Positions 50,506 to 58,655 of a stretch of 62,680 nucleotides of DNA are shown here, one piece after another. The stretch spans positions 1 through 62,680 of the forward strand of contig DWZQ01000027.1 of assembly GCA_019117485.1 (NCBI GenBank), read 5' to 3'. The notes below the pieces were generated by a model that was given only the letters and a program-made list of their open reading frames with translations, was not told where the DNA came from and did no database searches. Source of the stretch: Candidatus Agathobaculum intestinipullorum (GTDB lineage Bacteria; Bacillota; Clostridia; Oscillospirales; Butyricicoccaceae). Position 1 is the stretch's first letter. Each line of letters begins with the position of its first letter. A program made the translations under genes and the position numbers.

Positions 50506-51336
50506 TTATTTGGCGCGGCGCGGCAGGCGCAGCACGCCGTACGAGCGCGAGACGGGTAGAAGCAGTACGCAGGCGAGTGCCGCGCAGCGCCCTAATTCAC
50601 ACAGCAGCAGCGGCACGGCAAAGAATACCTCGCCGTGGCGGGCAAAGTCGCCGACGGCGGCCAGCCCCGCTGCGGAAAAGTTCGGATAGGGCAGCAGGGC
50701 GGCGGTGTGCGCGCCGAGCAGCAGCACGGTGCGCAGCGCGAGCAGCGCGAGCAGCGCACTGCCCGCGGACAGGCCGCGCGCGGCGGCAGCGGAAAGCCCT
50801 TCGGGCAGGGACAGCGCGAGTACGAGCGCGGCAGGCAGCAGGCGCATCAGCAGCCGGGCGGTTTCGTGCAGAAGTGTGCTGTCCGGCGCAGCCCAGTAGG
50901 CGACCTGCCATTGGGAGATCGTCAGTACGCCGCTCAGGACGACGACTGCCCCCGCCAGCCATGCCACGGGCAGCGCCCACATCGCGCAACGGTTGAGTCC
51001 AGCGGTAGCGCACAGCAGCGCGCATACGGTCAGCAGCAGGATCAGGCTCCAGAGCGGCCGGGTGGGGAAGACAGTGCGTTGTAGGAACAGTCCCATGCGG
51101 GCAAGCGAGGTTGCGATCGGCCAAAGGGCGAGAGCGGCGAGTATCCATTGCAGCGCACGGACACGCCGCCAAACCGGCGCGAGCCGCGCCGCACCTGCAC
51201 AGGCCAGTGCACAGAGTAGGCCGGCCAGCGCTGCGGCATAAACCGTTTGTCCGGTCGCCGGGGCGTACAGCACTTCGCTGAGCGGCAGCAATGCGAACAG
51301 CGCCGCGCCCCAGCGCGGGAACAGGTGTTCACGCAT
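50506..51336 (-). CDS. GerAB-like spore germination permease
   Basis: 276 residues, very Ala/Leu-rich, with about eight hydrophobic helices. It holds the GerAB position (after GerAC-like, in this shuffled order) and overlaps it by 8 nt. GerAB proteins are APC-fold permeases of about 360 residues that bind the germinant. Sequence motifs are weak, the protein is some 80 residues short, and the assignment rests mainly on topology and context. Confidence 0.6.
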   Translation of the reverse strand: MREHLFPRWGAALFALLPLSEVLYAPATGQTVYAAALAGLLCALACAGAARLAPVWRRVRALQWILAALALWPIATSLARMGLFLQRTVFPTRPLWSLILLLTVCALLCATAGLNRCAMWALPVAWLAGAVVVLSGVLTISQWQVAYWAAPDSTLLHETARLLMRLLPAALVLALSLPEGLSAAAARGLSAGSALLALLALRTVLLLGAHTAALLPYPNFSAAGLAAVGDFARHGEVFFAVPLLLCELGRCAALACVLLLPVSRSYGVLRLPRRAK

Positions 51337-51961
51337 CTGTACCACCCCCGATCTCGCCGCCGTCGAGGAAGCAGGACAGGCGCTCGTTTGCAAATACTGC
51401 CGTGCCTGCCGGGGCGGTTTGGTCGAACTCGTCCAGCCGCAGTGCGGGCAGGATTGCCGTACCGTCCGCATGCAGCACCTCGGCCGCGCGGTAGAGTGGC
51501 ATGTCGGGCAGCGTGCCCTGCTGTGCGGCGCGGTCGAGCAGCTCGCTGAGCGCGTAGACTTCGTCGTCCGCTTGCAGCAGTTCGGTGGCCGTGCCGTCGC
51601 GCACGACCGCAACGCGCAGGCTGAGCCGCACGTCGTTTTCCGTACAAAGGTAGTCGGCCAGTGGCAGGATGCTTTCGTCTGCGACCTCCTCACTGATCAG
51701 CAGCACCTGTGCATGGCTGAGGTATAGTTCGCCGGGCAGCACATTGCTGAGGTTTTGCAGCAGCGTGGGCAGATCGTCGCCGGTTGCAGACAGATAAGCG
51801 GGTGAGGCTGTATCATCCAGACTGTCCTGCCGCACGACCTCGGCGGTCAGGCGGTAGACGCCGTCCACGCGGTCGAGCGCGAGCGCGGAAACCGGCGAGA
51901 CTTCGCGCGCGCAGCCGCACAGCAGAAGCGGCAAAAGCAGCAGTATTCCGGGCAGTTTCAA
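51329..51961 (-). CDS. GerAC-like germination lipoprotein, short form
   Basis: 210 residues. Signal MKLPGILLLLPLLLCGC with lipobox LLCGC, then EVSPVSALALDRVDGVYRLTAEVV and LPGELYLSHAQVLLISEEVADESILPLADYLC, which correspond to the N-terminal domain of GerAC. The family is normally 370-400 residues; domains 2 and 3 are missing, yet the frame ends cleanly and overlaps the next gene, so it looks like a compact variant rather than a decay product. It would sit on the inner spore membrane with GerAA and GerAB. Confidence 0.75.
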   Translation of the reverse strand: MKLPGILLLLPLLLCGCAREVSPVSALALDRVDGVYRLTAEVVRQDSLDDTASPAYLSATGDDLPTLLQNLSNVLPGELYLSHAQVLLISEEVADESILPLADYLCTENDVRLSLRVAVVRDGTATELLQADDEVYALSELLDRAAQQGTLPDMPLYRAAEVLHADGTAILPALRLDEFDQTAPAGTAVFANERLSCFLDGGEIGGGTDA

Positions 51962-53409
51962 GGTTTGTCCCCCTTTGACAGATTCCGTTTGACCGCAAAG
52001 CGGTCACGCCGCATGAAAAACCACGGTGCGCGCAGCCATGCATCCTCCTGTTCGGCTTGCACGCGCGGCACAAGGTTGAGCAGGTAAGGGATCGAGCACG
52101 AGTGCATGCGGCACAGCCAGAGTAACACAAGCGCCAGCATCAGCCCGACGCCGTACAGCCCGTAGGCCGCTGCGGCGGCCAGCAGCGCAAAGCGCAGCCA
52201 CAGCCCAGCGGTTTGCAGCTTAGGCGCCATCAGGCCGGTCACGCCCGCAATGGCGACCACAATGACCGTGGGCGCGGCGGCAAAGCGCGCCGAGACGGCT
52301 GCCTGCCCTAGCACCAGACCGCCGACGATGCTCATGGTCTGTCCCATCGCGCCGGGCGTGCGCGCACCAGCCTCTTTGAGCGCTTCCAGCACGAGCAGCA
52401 GCAGGAAGGTCTCCCAGCCGATGGGCAGTGGCACGCCGCGCTGTGCGGCAGACACGGCAAACAGCAGCCGGGCGGGTACTAACTCGCGGTGATAGAGCAT
52501 AAGTGCGACATAGACCGCGGGAAAGGTGATCGTGAACACAAAGCCCAGCGTGCGCAGCACGCGCGACAGGTTGGCCTGCAAAAAGCTGATATAATAGTCG
52601 TCGTTGGATTGGAAGCACTCCTGAAACAGGAAGGGGGCGGTCAGCACGACAGGGCTGCCGTCCACCACGACCGCGCAGCGCCCTTCGACCAGCCGCGCCG
52701 CGACTACGTCCGGCCGCTCGGTCGTGCCGAGCGTGGGGAAGGGGGAAAAGCGGTGGTCGCGGATGCGCTCGGCCAGATAGTTCGCATCGAGCACGCTGTC
52801 GATGTCGAGCGCTTCCAGTTTGCGCCGCAGATGGTCGACCAGCTTGCTTTCACACACGCCGTCCAGATAGCATAGACAGACCACCGTGTTCGTGCGTGTT
52901 CCGATGCGCAGGAAAGTGAATTTGAGCCGTTTGTCGTTTAAGCGCCGCCGGATCAAGGCGAGGTTGGGCATAAAGCACTCGGTAAAGCCCTCGCGCGGGC
53001 CGGAGAGCACGCGCTCGTTTTCCGGTTCGGACGCGCTGCGCACCGAAAAACCCTTGGTGTTGACCACGACTGGCCGCGCATCGCCTGCGGTGAACACCAC
53101 GGTGTCGCCATACAGGAAGGAGGCGAACATCTTGGCGGGGTCGGTCTCAACGCGGCTGTCGTTGATTTGCAGGATGGTTTGGCACAGCGTATCGGCCGAG
53201 GCATGCGGAAGGTCGGAGCAGACAATCGGACGGATGACGCTCTGGTTGATCGCGATGTTGTTGACCATGCCGTCGAAGAAGAACACCGCGCAGTCCAGTC
53301 CTGCGTGCCCGACGGCGCGGCGGGTCACAAATGTGTTATCCCCCTGAAAGAGCGACTGCATCAGCTGGATATTGCTTTCCAGATCGGTGGAAAACGTGAT
53401 ATTGTCCAT
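51958..53409 (-). CDS. GerAA/SpoVAF family spore germination protein
   Basis: 483 residues. The soluble N-terminal domain (to about 250) has GDNTFVTRRAVGHAGLDCAVFFFDGMVNN, PREGFTECFMPNLALIRRRL and TNTVVCLCYLDGVC; the C-terminal part has about five helices with PIGWETFLLLLVLEALKEAGARTPGAMGQTMSIVGGLVLGQAAV, the hallmark of the family. GerAA is the ion-channel-forming subunit of germinant receptors. It starts 44 nt after spoIIP, just below a forespore-type promoter. Order here is A-C-B. Confidence 0.93.
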   Translation of the reverse strand: MDNITFSTDLESNIQLMQSLFQGDNTFVTRRAVGHAGLDCAVFFFDGMVNNIAINQSVIRPIVCSDLPHASADTLCQTILQINDSRVETDPAKMFASFLYGDTVVFTAGDARPVVVNTKGFSVRSASEPENERVLSGPREGFTECFMPNLALIRRRLNDKRLKFTFLRIGTRTNTVVCLCYLDGVCESKLVDHLRRKLEALDIDSVLDANYLAERIRDHRFSPFPTLGTTERPDVVAARLVEGRCAVVVDGSPVVLTAPFLFQECFQSNDDYYISFLQANLSRVLRTLGFVFTITFPAVYVALMLYHRELVPARLLFAVSAAQRGVPLPIGWETFLLLLVLEALKEAGARTPGAMGQTMSIVGGLVLGQAAVSARFAAAPTVIVVAIAGVTGLMAPKLQTAGLWLRFALLAAAAAYGLYGVGLMLALVLLWLCRMHSCSIPYLLNLVPRVQAEQEDAWLRAPWFFMRRDRFAVKRNLSKGDKP

Positions 53410-53430
53410 GGTTTCACCCCTTATCAGGGG

Positions 53431-53459
53431 TATTTTGCGCAGCGCAGGCAGGATTATGC
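53431..53459 (-). promoter_or_regulatory. Forespore (sigma-F/G-type) promoter of the gerA operon
   Basis: Minus strand GCATA (53459-53455), 17-bp spacer, CAAAATA (53437-53431), overlapping the stop codon region of spoIIP. The elements and spacing are the same as those found before gpr. Confidence 0.55.
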
Positions 53460-54524
53460 ATCATTCAGATCATCCGCCAGCGTCTGGCCGAACAGACGGA
53501 TGGCGGCGAGCGCTTCAGGCATGGTGTTGCCGGATGAGCCGACCTCGACCAGCATCGAGCCGGGGCGCGCGTGCTGGTTGAAGCGCTGTGTGCGCAGGTT
53601 GACCGGCCGCATCAGGCCGGGATAGGTGCGGTTGAGTTCGTATTGCAGGCCGGTGACATAATTGAGGTTGTCGCGCCAGTCCGGATGGGTCAAGCCGCCG
53701 TCGTCTGTGCCGACGACAAACATGAGCTGCGCCATCTCCACGCCGTCAATGGTGCAGGAGGTTTTATAGGCCTGCCCGTCGTCGGTCAGGATCGAGTCGC
53801 GGTGCAGGTCGATCACAACCTGAATGGACGGGTATTCGTCCAGCGCCTGCTCAATGGCTGCCAGCGAGCGGTCGTACGAGCCGGAGTAGGCAGGGGAGTC
53901 GAAAATGTCGCGGATATGTACGGTTTCGATGCCGTTGTCCTCAAGCACGCTTTTTAATTCGTCACCCACGCGCACGACGTTGTAGCGTGTGTCGGTCGTG
54001 CGCTCGTTTTCAGTTGGGATGTAAGGGAAAGCCGCATCCGGTGTATAGCTTTCACTGCCGTGCGTGTGTACGATCAGCACCTGCGGGCCGTCGCCGCTGA
54101 CGTGGATGGCTGTGTCGGATGCAAGGCAGGCGGCCACATCGACTTCATAGGAAGTTTCGTTGTTGATCGTGATGGTAGCAGCCTTGTCGGCGGCATCCAG
54201 CACGGGGTTGTCGTTTGGTTCTGCAAGCGGGATGTATGCGCTTTCCGCGAGCGGGTCGGCAGCATCCTCGTTGCGTGCGGTGGCTGCTGCACGCGGCATA
54301 TAGACCGCTGCCTGCGCGGTCGATAATCCAAGCTCGAGCGAAACCGCGCGCAGTACAAAGCTGCCGCTGTCCGCCAGCTGGGAAAGTGCTTGCTGTGCCG
54401 CCTGTTCGCCGCCTGCCCGCGCGAACACGAGCAGCGCCATGGCAAAGCACAGCGTAACGGCGGCAGGTCGGCCGATGCCGCGCCGCCGCCGGACAGGTTT
54501 TCTGCGCCGTCTGATGGCCGTCAC
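53454..54524 (-). CDS. spoIIP: Stage II sporulation protein P
   Basis: About 356 residues from a GTG at 54524 (start uncertain; the AAGGGG site is close to it). A basic leader (AIRRRRKPVRRRRG), one membrane helix (about 25-45), then an amidase/endopeptidase domain: VLIVHTHGSESYTPD (zinc His), NVVRVGDELKSVLEDNGIETVHIRD, VVIDLHRDSI and MLVEVGSSGNTMPEA. SpoIIP degrades peptidoglycan with SpoIID during engulfment. It follows gpr in the same direction, the usual order. Confidence 0.93.
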   Translation of the reverse strand: MTAIRRRRKPVRRRRGIGRPAAVTLCFAMALLVFARAGGEQAAQQALSQLADSGSFVLRAVSLELGLSTAQAAVYMPRAAATARNEDAADPLAESAYIPLAEPNDNPVLDAADKAATITINNETSYEVDVAACLASDTAIHVSGDGPQVLIVHTHGSESYTPDAAFPYIPTENERTTDTRYNVVRVGDELKSVLEDNGIETVHIRDIFDSPAYSGSYDRSLAAIEQALDEYPSIQVVIDLHRDSILTDDGQAYKTSCTIDGVEMAQLMFVVGTDDGGLTHPDWRDNLNYVTGLQYELNRTYPGLMRPVNLRTQRFNQHARPGSMLVEVGSSGNTMPEALAAIRLFGQTLADDLNDA

Positions 54525-54582
54525 CCCCTTGCGTTTGTTTCTATCATACGCCCGTCCGCGCAGGGGTATGACCGAAATATGG

Positions 54583-55470
54583 TCAGGACAGATAAAGGTC
54601 AACGTCGCTGACGGTCAGGTGGGGGTGCAGCGCCATATTGACTGCGTAACCGATCACACGGGCGATATCCGTAACCTCGCGGTCAATGTCGCGCGTCGTG
54701 ACCATAACGGGCAACGAAAGGTCGTCAAGCGCCTCGCAGGAGGGGCTGCCCAGTTGTGCTGCGATTTCGTGGGCGAGTGTGGCGCCGTCGACAACGGTTG
54801 GCACGCCGATGGCGATGACCGGCACGCCCAGCGTCTCCCGGTTGAGTGCCGCGCGCGCGTTGCCCACACCTGCACCCGGCGTGATGCCGGTGTCGGCCAG
54901 CTGGATGGTGCGCAGCAGGCGGGAGAGCCGTCCGGCGGCAAGTGCGTCGATCGCAAGTACGGCGGTGGGCCGGATGCGGTCGAGTACGCCGCAGATGACC
55001 TCGCCGGTTTCTACACCCGTTTGGCCGAGTACGCCGGGCGCGAGCGCGGACACCGGCCGCCATGAGGCGAATACGTCCGGCACCTGCTCAACCAGATGTC
55101 GCGTGGCAATCACATGGTCGGCCGCCTGCGGGCCGATGGCGTCCGGGGTGATCATGCGGTTGCCCAGCCCGGTGACCAGCACCGGCCCGGATGCGGCGCA
55201 ATCGGGCAGCAGTTCACGCAGCAGCGTGCACAGGGCGCGGCAGGCGCGGGGGAAGGCGTCCTCCTCGCGCCGCACGAGCGCGTCCAGCTCGAGCGTGATA
55301 TACCGTCCGCAAGGCTTGCCGATCTCACGCGCGGCGGCCTCGCCCAGAATGTCCACCTCACGCACTGAGAAGCCCTCGATCGTGCGTTCCGTCTGCTTTA
55401 CCTGCTGTAAATCGGCGGCATGGGGCAGATTTTCTACCGCTTCGACCGCCAGATCCGTGCGAAATGCCAT
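54583..55470 (-). CDS. gpr: Germination protease GPR
   Basis: 295 residues from ATG 55470 after AAAGGAGTGTTTGCA. FRTDLAVEA near the start is the known propeptide cleavage region, and VTGLGNRMITPDAIGPQ, GVGNARAALN and GVPTVVDGATLAHEI are family motifs (peptidase A25). It is made as a zymogen in the forespore and degrades small acid-soluble proteins on germination. Divergent from rpsT and upstream of spoIIP, a conserved arrangement. Confidence 0.95.
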   Translation of the reverse strand: MAFRTDLAVEAVENLPHAADLQQVKQTERTIEGFSVREVDILGEAAAREIGKPCGRYITLELDALVRREEDAFPRACRALCTLLRELLPDCAASGPVLVTGLGNRMITPDAIGPQAADHVIATRHLVEQVPDVFASWRPVSALAPGVLGQTGVETGEVICGVLDRIRPTAVLAIDALAAGRLSRLLRTIQLADTGITPGAGVGNARAALNRETLGVPVIAIGVPTVVDGATLAHEIAAQLGSPSCEALDDLSLPVMVTTRDIDREVTDIARVIGYAVNMALHPHLTVSDVDLYLS

Positions 55471-55490
55471 TGCAAACACTCCTTTTCGCA

Positions 55491-55519
55491 TATTTTGTGG
55501 TGCATCGCATTTTTTATAC
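55491..55519 (-). promoter_or_regulatory. Forespore (sigma-F/G-type) promoter of gpr
   Basis: Minus strand GTATA (55519-55515), 17-bp spacer, CAAAATA (55497-55491), 20 bp before the start codon. Confidence 0.6.
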
Positions 55520-55538
55520 AGTTTCTTGGAAAAAAGGC

Positions 55539-55567
55539 TTGCATTTTGCGAAAAGGGATGGTAGAAT
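55539..55567 (+). promoter_or_regulatory. rpsT promoter
   Basis: TTGCAT (55539-55544), 17-bp spacer, TAGAAT (55562-55567). Confidence 0.7.
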
Positions 55568-55608
55568 AGAAACACTGACGAATAGAAAACGAAGGAGGTG
55601 TTTTCGGA

Positions 55609-55872
55609 ATGCCCAACATCAAGTCTGCAAAGAAGCGTGTCAAGGTCAACGCTGTTAAGGCGATGAACAACCAGATGGCCAAGAGCGCGCTCAAGACCAC
55701 GCTGAAGAAGTTCGATACGGCTGTTGCTGCCGGTGATAAGGCGGAAGCGACTGCTGCTTACACGACCGCTGTCAAGGCGGTTGATCAGGCGGCTGCCAAG
55801 CACCTCCTGCACAAGAACAACGCGGCCAACAAGAAGAGCAAGATGACTGTCAAGCTCAACGGCATGGCGTAA
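55609..55872 (+). CDS. rpsT: Small ribosomal subunit protein bS20
   Basis: 87 residues, Lys/Ala-rich and helical: MPNIKSAKKRVKVNAVKAMNN at the start and KHLLHKNNAANKKSKMTVKLN at the end are typical. It binds 16S rRNA at the body of the 30S subunit. Strong AGGAGGTG site; alone on its transcript with a perfect terminator. Confidence 0.97.
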   Translation: MPNIKSAKKRVKVNAVKAMNNQMAKSALKTTLKKFDTAVAAGDKAEATAAYTTAVKAVDQAAAKHLLHKNNAANKKSKMTVKLNGMA

Positions 55873-55888
55873 GTTCCCGTATAGCGTA

Positions 55889-55927
55889 TAAAAATCCCCC
55901 AAGGCATTGCCTTGGGGGATTTTTTTG
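55889..55927 (+). terminator. rpsT terminator
   Basis: AAAAATCCCCCAAGGCA/TGCCTTGGGGGATTTTT hairpin with T tract. Confidence 0.9.
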
Positions 55928-55976
55928 TCTGCATGCAAGGCGGCGCCTATCATTTAGAAATTCATCGAAATAATAG

Positions 55977-56025
55977 TTGACTTTTTCGCTGGGCTGTTGT
56001 ACCATTCAATTAGATAAAGATCTAA
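55977..56025 (+). promoter_or_regulatory. Promoter and ArsR-type operator of the sdp operon
   Basis: TTGACT (55977-55982), 17-bp spacer, TACCAT (56000-56005), then the perfect repeat TTAGAT-AAAG-ATCTAA (56010-56025) over the start site, a fitting place for SdpR to bind. Confidence 0.65.
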
Positions 56026-56043
56026 ATGAAAGGATTGGTCGAT

Positions 56044-56286
56044 ATGGCGGTTTGGGCGGGGCTGACGGTGCTTGTGCTGCTCATTGGTGCGGTGGTCTGG
56101 CAGGCGTTGGCGCTGGCGCGCTGCCGGTTCTGGTGTCCATCCTGTGGTAGATTGTTCGCGCTGCCGTGGGCGAAGCTGATCTTTCGGCAGCACGTGAACG
56201 ACGAATGGCGGCTGACCTGTCCGCGCTGTGGGTGCAAGGGCTGGTGTCCGGCACGCCACCCGAAAAAAGGAGGGGATAGTCTGTGA
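56044..56286 (+). CDS. Small membrane protein with two zinc-ribbon CxxC pairs
   Basis: 80 residues from ATG 56044 (ATG 56026 overlaps the operator). One helix (about 4-27), then CPSCGRLFALPWAKLIF and CPRCGCKGWCPARH: four cysteines in CxxC pairs, likely a zinc ribbon. Function unknown. Its stop overlaps the GTG of the SdpR gene (GTGA), so it belongs to this operon. Homologues beside SdpR/SdpI occur in Clostridia as far as I recall, but I cannot check. Confidence 0.7.
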   Translation: MAVWAGLTVLVLLIGAVVWQALALARCRFWCPSCGRLFALPWAKLIFRQHVNDEWRLTCPRCGCKGWCPARHPKKGGDSL

Positions 56287-56567
56287 GTTTTCAAAAGACG
56301 TTCAAAGCCCTGTCCGACCCGATCCGGCGGGACATCCTCGCGCTGCTGCGCGCAGGGCCTCTGGCGGCCGGGGATATCGCTTCGCATTTCGATGTATCGG
56401 GCGCGACGATTTCCCATCATCTATCCATTTTGCGGGACGCAGGACTGGTACTGGATGACAGGCAGGGCAAGTACATTTACTACGAGTTGAACATGTCCGT
56501 GGTCGATGAGATCCTCGAGTGGGTCACGGCGCTGAAAGGTGGTAATGATGATGAAAAAGATCAGTAA
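56283..56567 (+). CDS. ArsR family repressor, SdpR-type
   Basis: 94 residues from a GTG. FKALSDPIRRDILALLRAGPLAAGDIASHFDVSGATISHHLSILRDAGLV is a textbook ArsR winged helix, closest in style to SdpR (autorepressor of sdpRI). No metal-binding Cys. It would repress its own operon until sequestered by SdpI at the membrane. Overlaps the sdpI-like gene. Confidence 0.92.
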   Translation: MSFQKTFKALSDPIRRDILALLRAGPLAAGDIASHFDVSGATISHHLSILRDAGLVLDDRQGKYIYYELNMSVVDEILEWVTALKGGNDDEKDQ

Positions 56568-57198
56568 AGGGCAAGTGGCCGTTTGGGTGTTGGCGGCTTT
56601 GCCGGTGCTGTTGGCGGCAGCGGTCTATGCGCGTTTACCGGCGGAAATTCCGATGCACTGGGATTTTGGCGGAGAAGTAGGGTATGAGCCGAAGTGGCAT
56701 CTATGGATCGTTGCGTGCCTTGGCCCGTTTCTTGCGGTGCTGTTTTACTTTTTGCCGCGGTTTGATCCCCGGAAGCGAAGCTATGAAAAGTTTGTTGGTT
56801 CGTATCTCGGCTTTCAGGCGGTTATGATGTTGTTCGTTTTGGTTATGAATGGTATCTGCGTAGTAGAAGGGCTACGGCCGGGTACGGTCGATGTAGCCAT
56901 GGTGGTTTGCTTGATGGTCAGTTTGATGATGGTCTATCTGGGTAATGTGATGCCCAAATTCCGCATGAACTGGTTCTGCGGCATCAAAACGCCGTGGACG
57001 CTGTCGAGTGAGATAGTTTGGACACGTACGCACCGCGTAGCGGGACGCCTGTTCTTTGCGGCAGGGGTGCTGGGCGTGATCGGGGCGTTTATCCCGAGCA
57101 ATGCTGCAAAGCTGGTACTCCTGTTTGTGCCGTTGATGCTGGCGGCGATCATTCCGACAGTGCTCAGCTACCGGTGGTACCGCGCTGAACAGCACTGA
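56551..57198 (+). CDS. SdpI family immunity/membrane protein
   Basis: 215 residues from ATG 56551 (AAAGGTGG site). Six helices; the DUF1648 start LPAEIPMHWDFGGEVGY and the SdpI motif MPKFRMNWFCGIKTPWTLSSEIVWTRTHRVAGRLF are clear. In Bacillus SdpI confers immunity to the SdpC toxin and signals to SdpR; here no SdpC-like toxin is visible, so it may serve envelope stress or immunity to other cells' toxins. Confidence 0.92.
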   Translation: MKKISKGQVAVWVLAALPVLLAAAVYARLPAEIPMHWDFGGEVGYEPKWHLWIVACLGPFLAVLFYFLPRFDPRKRSYEKFVGSYLGFQAVMMLFVLVMNGICVVEGLRPGTVDVAMVVCLMVSLMMVYLGNVMPKFRMNWFCGIKTPWTLSSEIVWTRTHRVAGRLFFAAGVLGVIGAFIPSNAAKLVLLFVPLMLAAIIPTVLSYRWYRAEQH

Positions 57199-57305
57199 AC
57201 ACGCATTCGGTCGGTTAAAGCCGGAAATGTGCGCAAAAATATGAAAAAACACATACAATTCTTGGGATAACAAAGAGCTTGCGACAAATTTAGTCATCTT
57301 TTAAC

Positions 57306-57334
57306 TTGCCTTATAAGCTCAGGTGTGATATAAT
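57306..57334 (+). promoter_or_regulatory. Promoter of the SLH protein gene
   Basis: TTGCCT (57306-57311), 17-bp spacer, TATAAT (57329-57334). Confidence 0.65.
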
Positions 57335-57402
57335 TTTGCAGTAATTTATGCATTGTGGGGCAAAAGTGCCCCGCTGTCAACCATTACGGCAAGGAGAAGA
57401 AG

Positions 57403-58494
57403 ATGACAAGAACGCGGAAACTGGCAGCGGCAGTGCTGTTGGCCGCTGCTACGTTCGCTAGTGCGATGACTGCGGCACTGGCGTTTGACAGCACGGAAAC
57501 CTATGCGTATCTCCCCGATCATTCTGTCTATTTCTACGACGTTACAGACAATTACGCATGGGCCCACCAGCAGGTCGATACCCTCGCGGTAGCAGGGGTT
57601 ATCAAAGGCAGCGGCAATCACCTGTTTTATCCAGGTAATGCAATCACCCGTGCGGACTTTATCGTCATGCTGGATCGTGCCTTTGGCATGAGCGAGGCGC
57701 TCGACAGCGGCCAGATTGACAGCAAGGGTGTATTTGTGGATGTGCCCGGCAACGCCTATTATAGTAAGTCCGTCATAGCGGCCAAGGCGTTTGGCGTGGC
57801 TACGGGGACAAGCGACAACCGCTTTTTACCACAAAACTACATGACACGGCAGGACGCGATGGTGTTTCTAAAGCGCACGCTGGACTGCACGCACCTGTCG
57901 TTACAGCCAGGGTCGCTTTCCGGTTTTTCGGATGCCGGCCAGATCTCGAGTTATGCGGTAGACGCGGTTAGCGAACTGGTCGGCGCCAAGGTGATCGGCG
58001 GCACGAACGGCAAGCTAAACCCGAAGGCCAATGTCACGCGTGCGGAAATGGCGGTCATGCTGTACCGCGCGACCCATTTGGATGATGGCAGCGCGGGCGC
58101 GACTTATCAGGATAAGAGCGATGTGGTCAATGTGTGCATCGGCGCACAGAGCTATTGCGATGTTGTAATTGAAAATTATGACAGCACTGTAAAATATGAA
58201 GGTCTGATGCGGTATACCAACCTGCGGCAAAGCGGCGGCGTGACCTATATCACGTTGGCGGGCAACCGCAAGATCGACCGAACAGTGACCTATTCCGGCG
58301 GGCAGTTTACATTTACCAACCCGCAGACGGGTGAGAGCGCAACGCTGCCAGCGGCGGCAAACTGTGTGGCGGTTGATGTGTCCCAGCCGTACCATCAAAT
58401 CAGCGAGCCGGTCAGCACCGGAGCCACCTATAAGTATGCTTATCCTTCGGTTGCCAACGGACAGGTTTCGGTTGTTTATTACAGCCGAAGTTAG
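57403..58494 (+). CDS. S-layer homology domain protein
   Basis: 363 residues from ATG 57403 after AAGGAGAAGAAG. Signal peptide (about 1-27, cleavage after ALA). Three SLH repeats up to about 225 (DVTDNYAWAHQQVDTLAVAGVIKGSGNHLFYPGNAITRADFI; NRFLPQNYMTRQDAMVFL; NPKANVTRAEMAVMLYR), which bind pyruvylated wall polymers. The C-terminal 130 residues are a beta-rich region of unknown type (VNVCIGAQSYCDVVIENY). A surface protein, monocistronic. Confidence 0.88.
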   Translation: MTRTRKLAAAVLLAAATFASAMTAALAFDSTETYAYLPDHSVYFYDVTDNYAWAHQQVDTLAVAGVIKGSGNHLFYPGNAITRADFIVMLDRAFGMSEALDSGQIDSKGVFVDVPGNAYYSKSVIAAKAFGVATGTSDNRFLPQNYMTRQDAMVFLKRTLDCTHLSLQPGSLSGFSDAGQISSYAVDAVSELVGAKVIGGTNGKLNPKANVTRAEMAVMLYRATHLDDGSAGATYQDKSDVVNVCIGAQSYCDVVIENYDSTVKYEGLMRYTNLRQSGGVTYITLAGNRKIDRTVTYSGGQFTFTNPQTGESATLPAAANCVAVDVSQPYHQISEPVSTGATYKYAYPSVANGQVSVVYYSRS

Positions 58495-58560
58495 TCAAGC
58501 CAGCCATGGTATGTTGGTAATTACATTGAAATAAAGTTATGTAAAAATCAAGGTTCTCCC

Positions 58561-58589
58561 TTGACAGGACTGCATGCCGATGATAGTCT
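58561..58589 (+). promoter_or_regulatory. Promoter of the PilZ-like gene
   Basis: TTGACA (58561-58566), 17-bp spacer, TAGTCT (58584-58589). GCCGATGA inside the spacer matches a sigma-28 -10 box but no TAAA stands 15 bp upstream. Confidence 0.55.
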
Positions 58590-58655
58590 ATTCACAGAAT
58601 ATCAAATGGATAGAAGCTGCTTTTCACGGCCAGCAGTGTAGGAGGGGGACCCACT

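Noticed and set aside
53454-54602. A TTG start for spoIIP at 54602.
   Set aside because: It lies inside gpr, without a ribosome binding site; the GTG at 54524 in front of the basic leader is preferred, although still uncertain.
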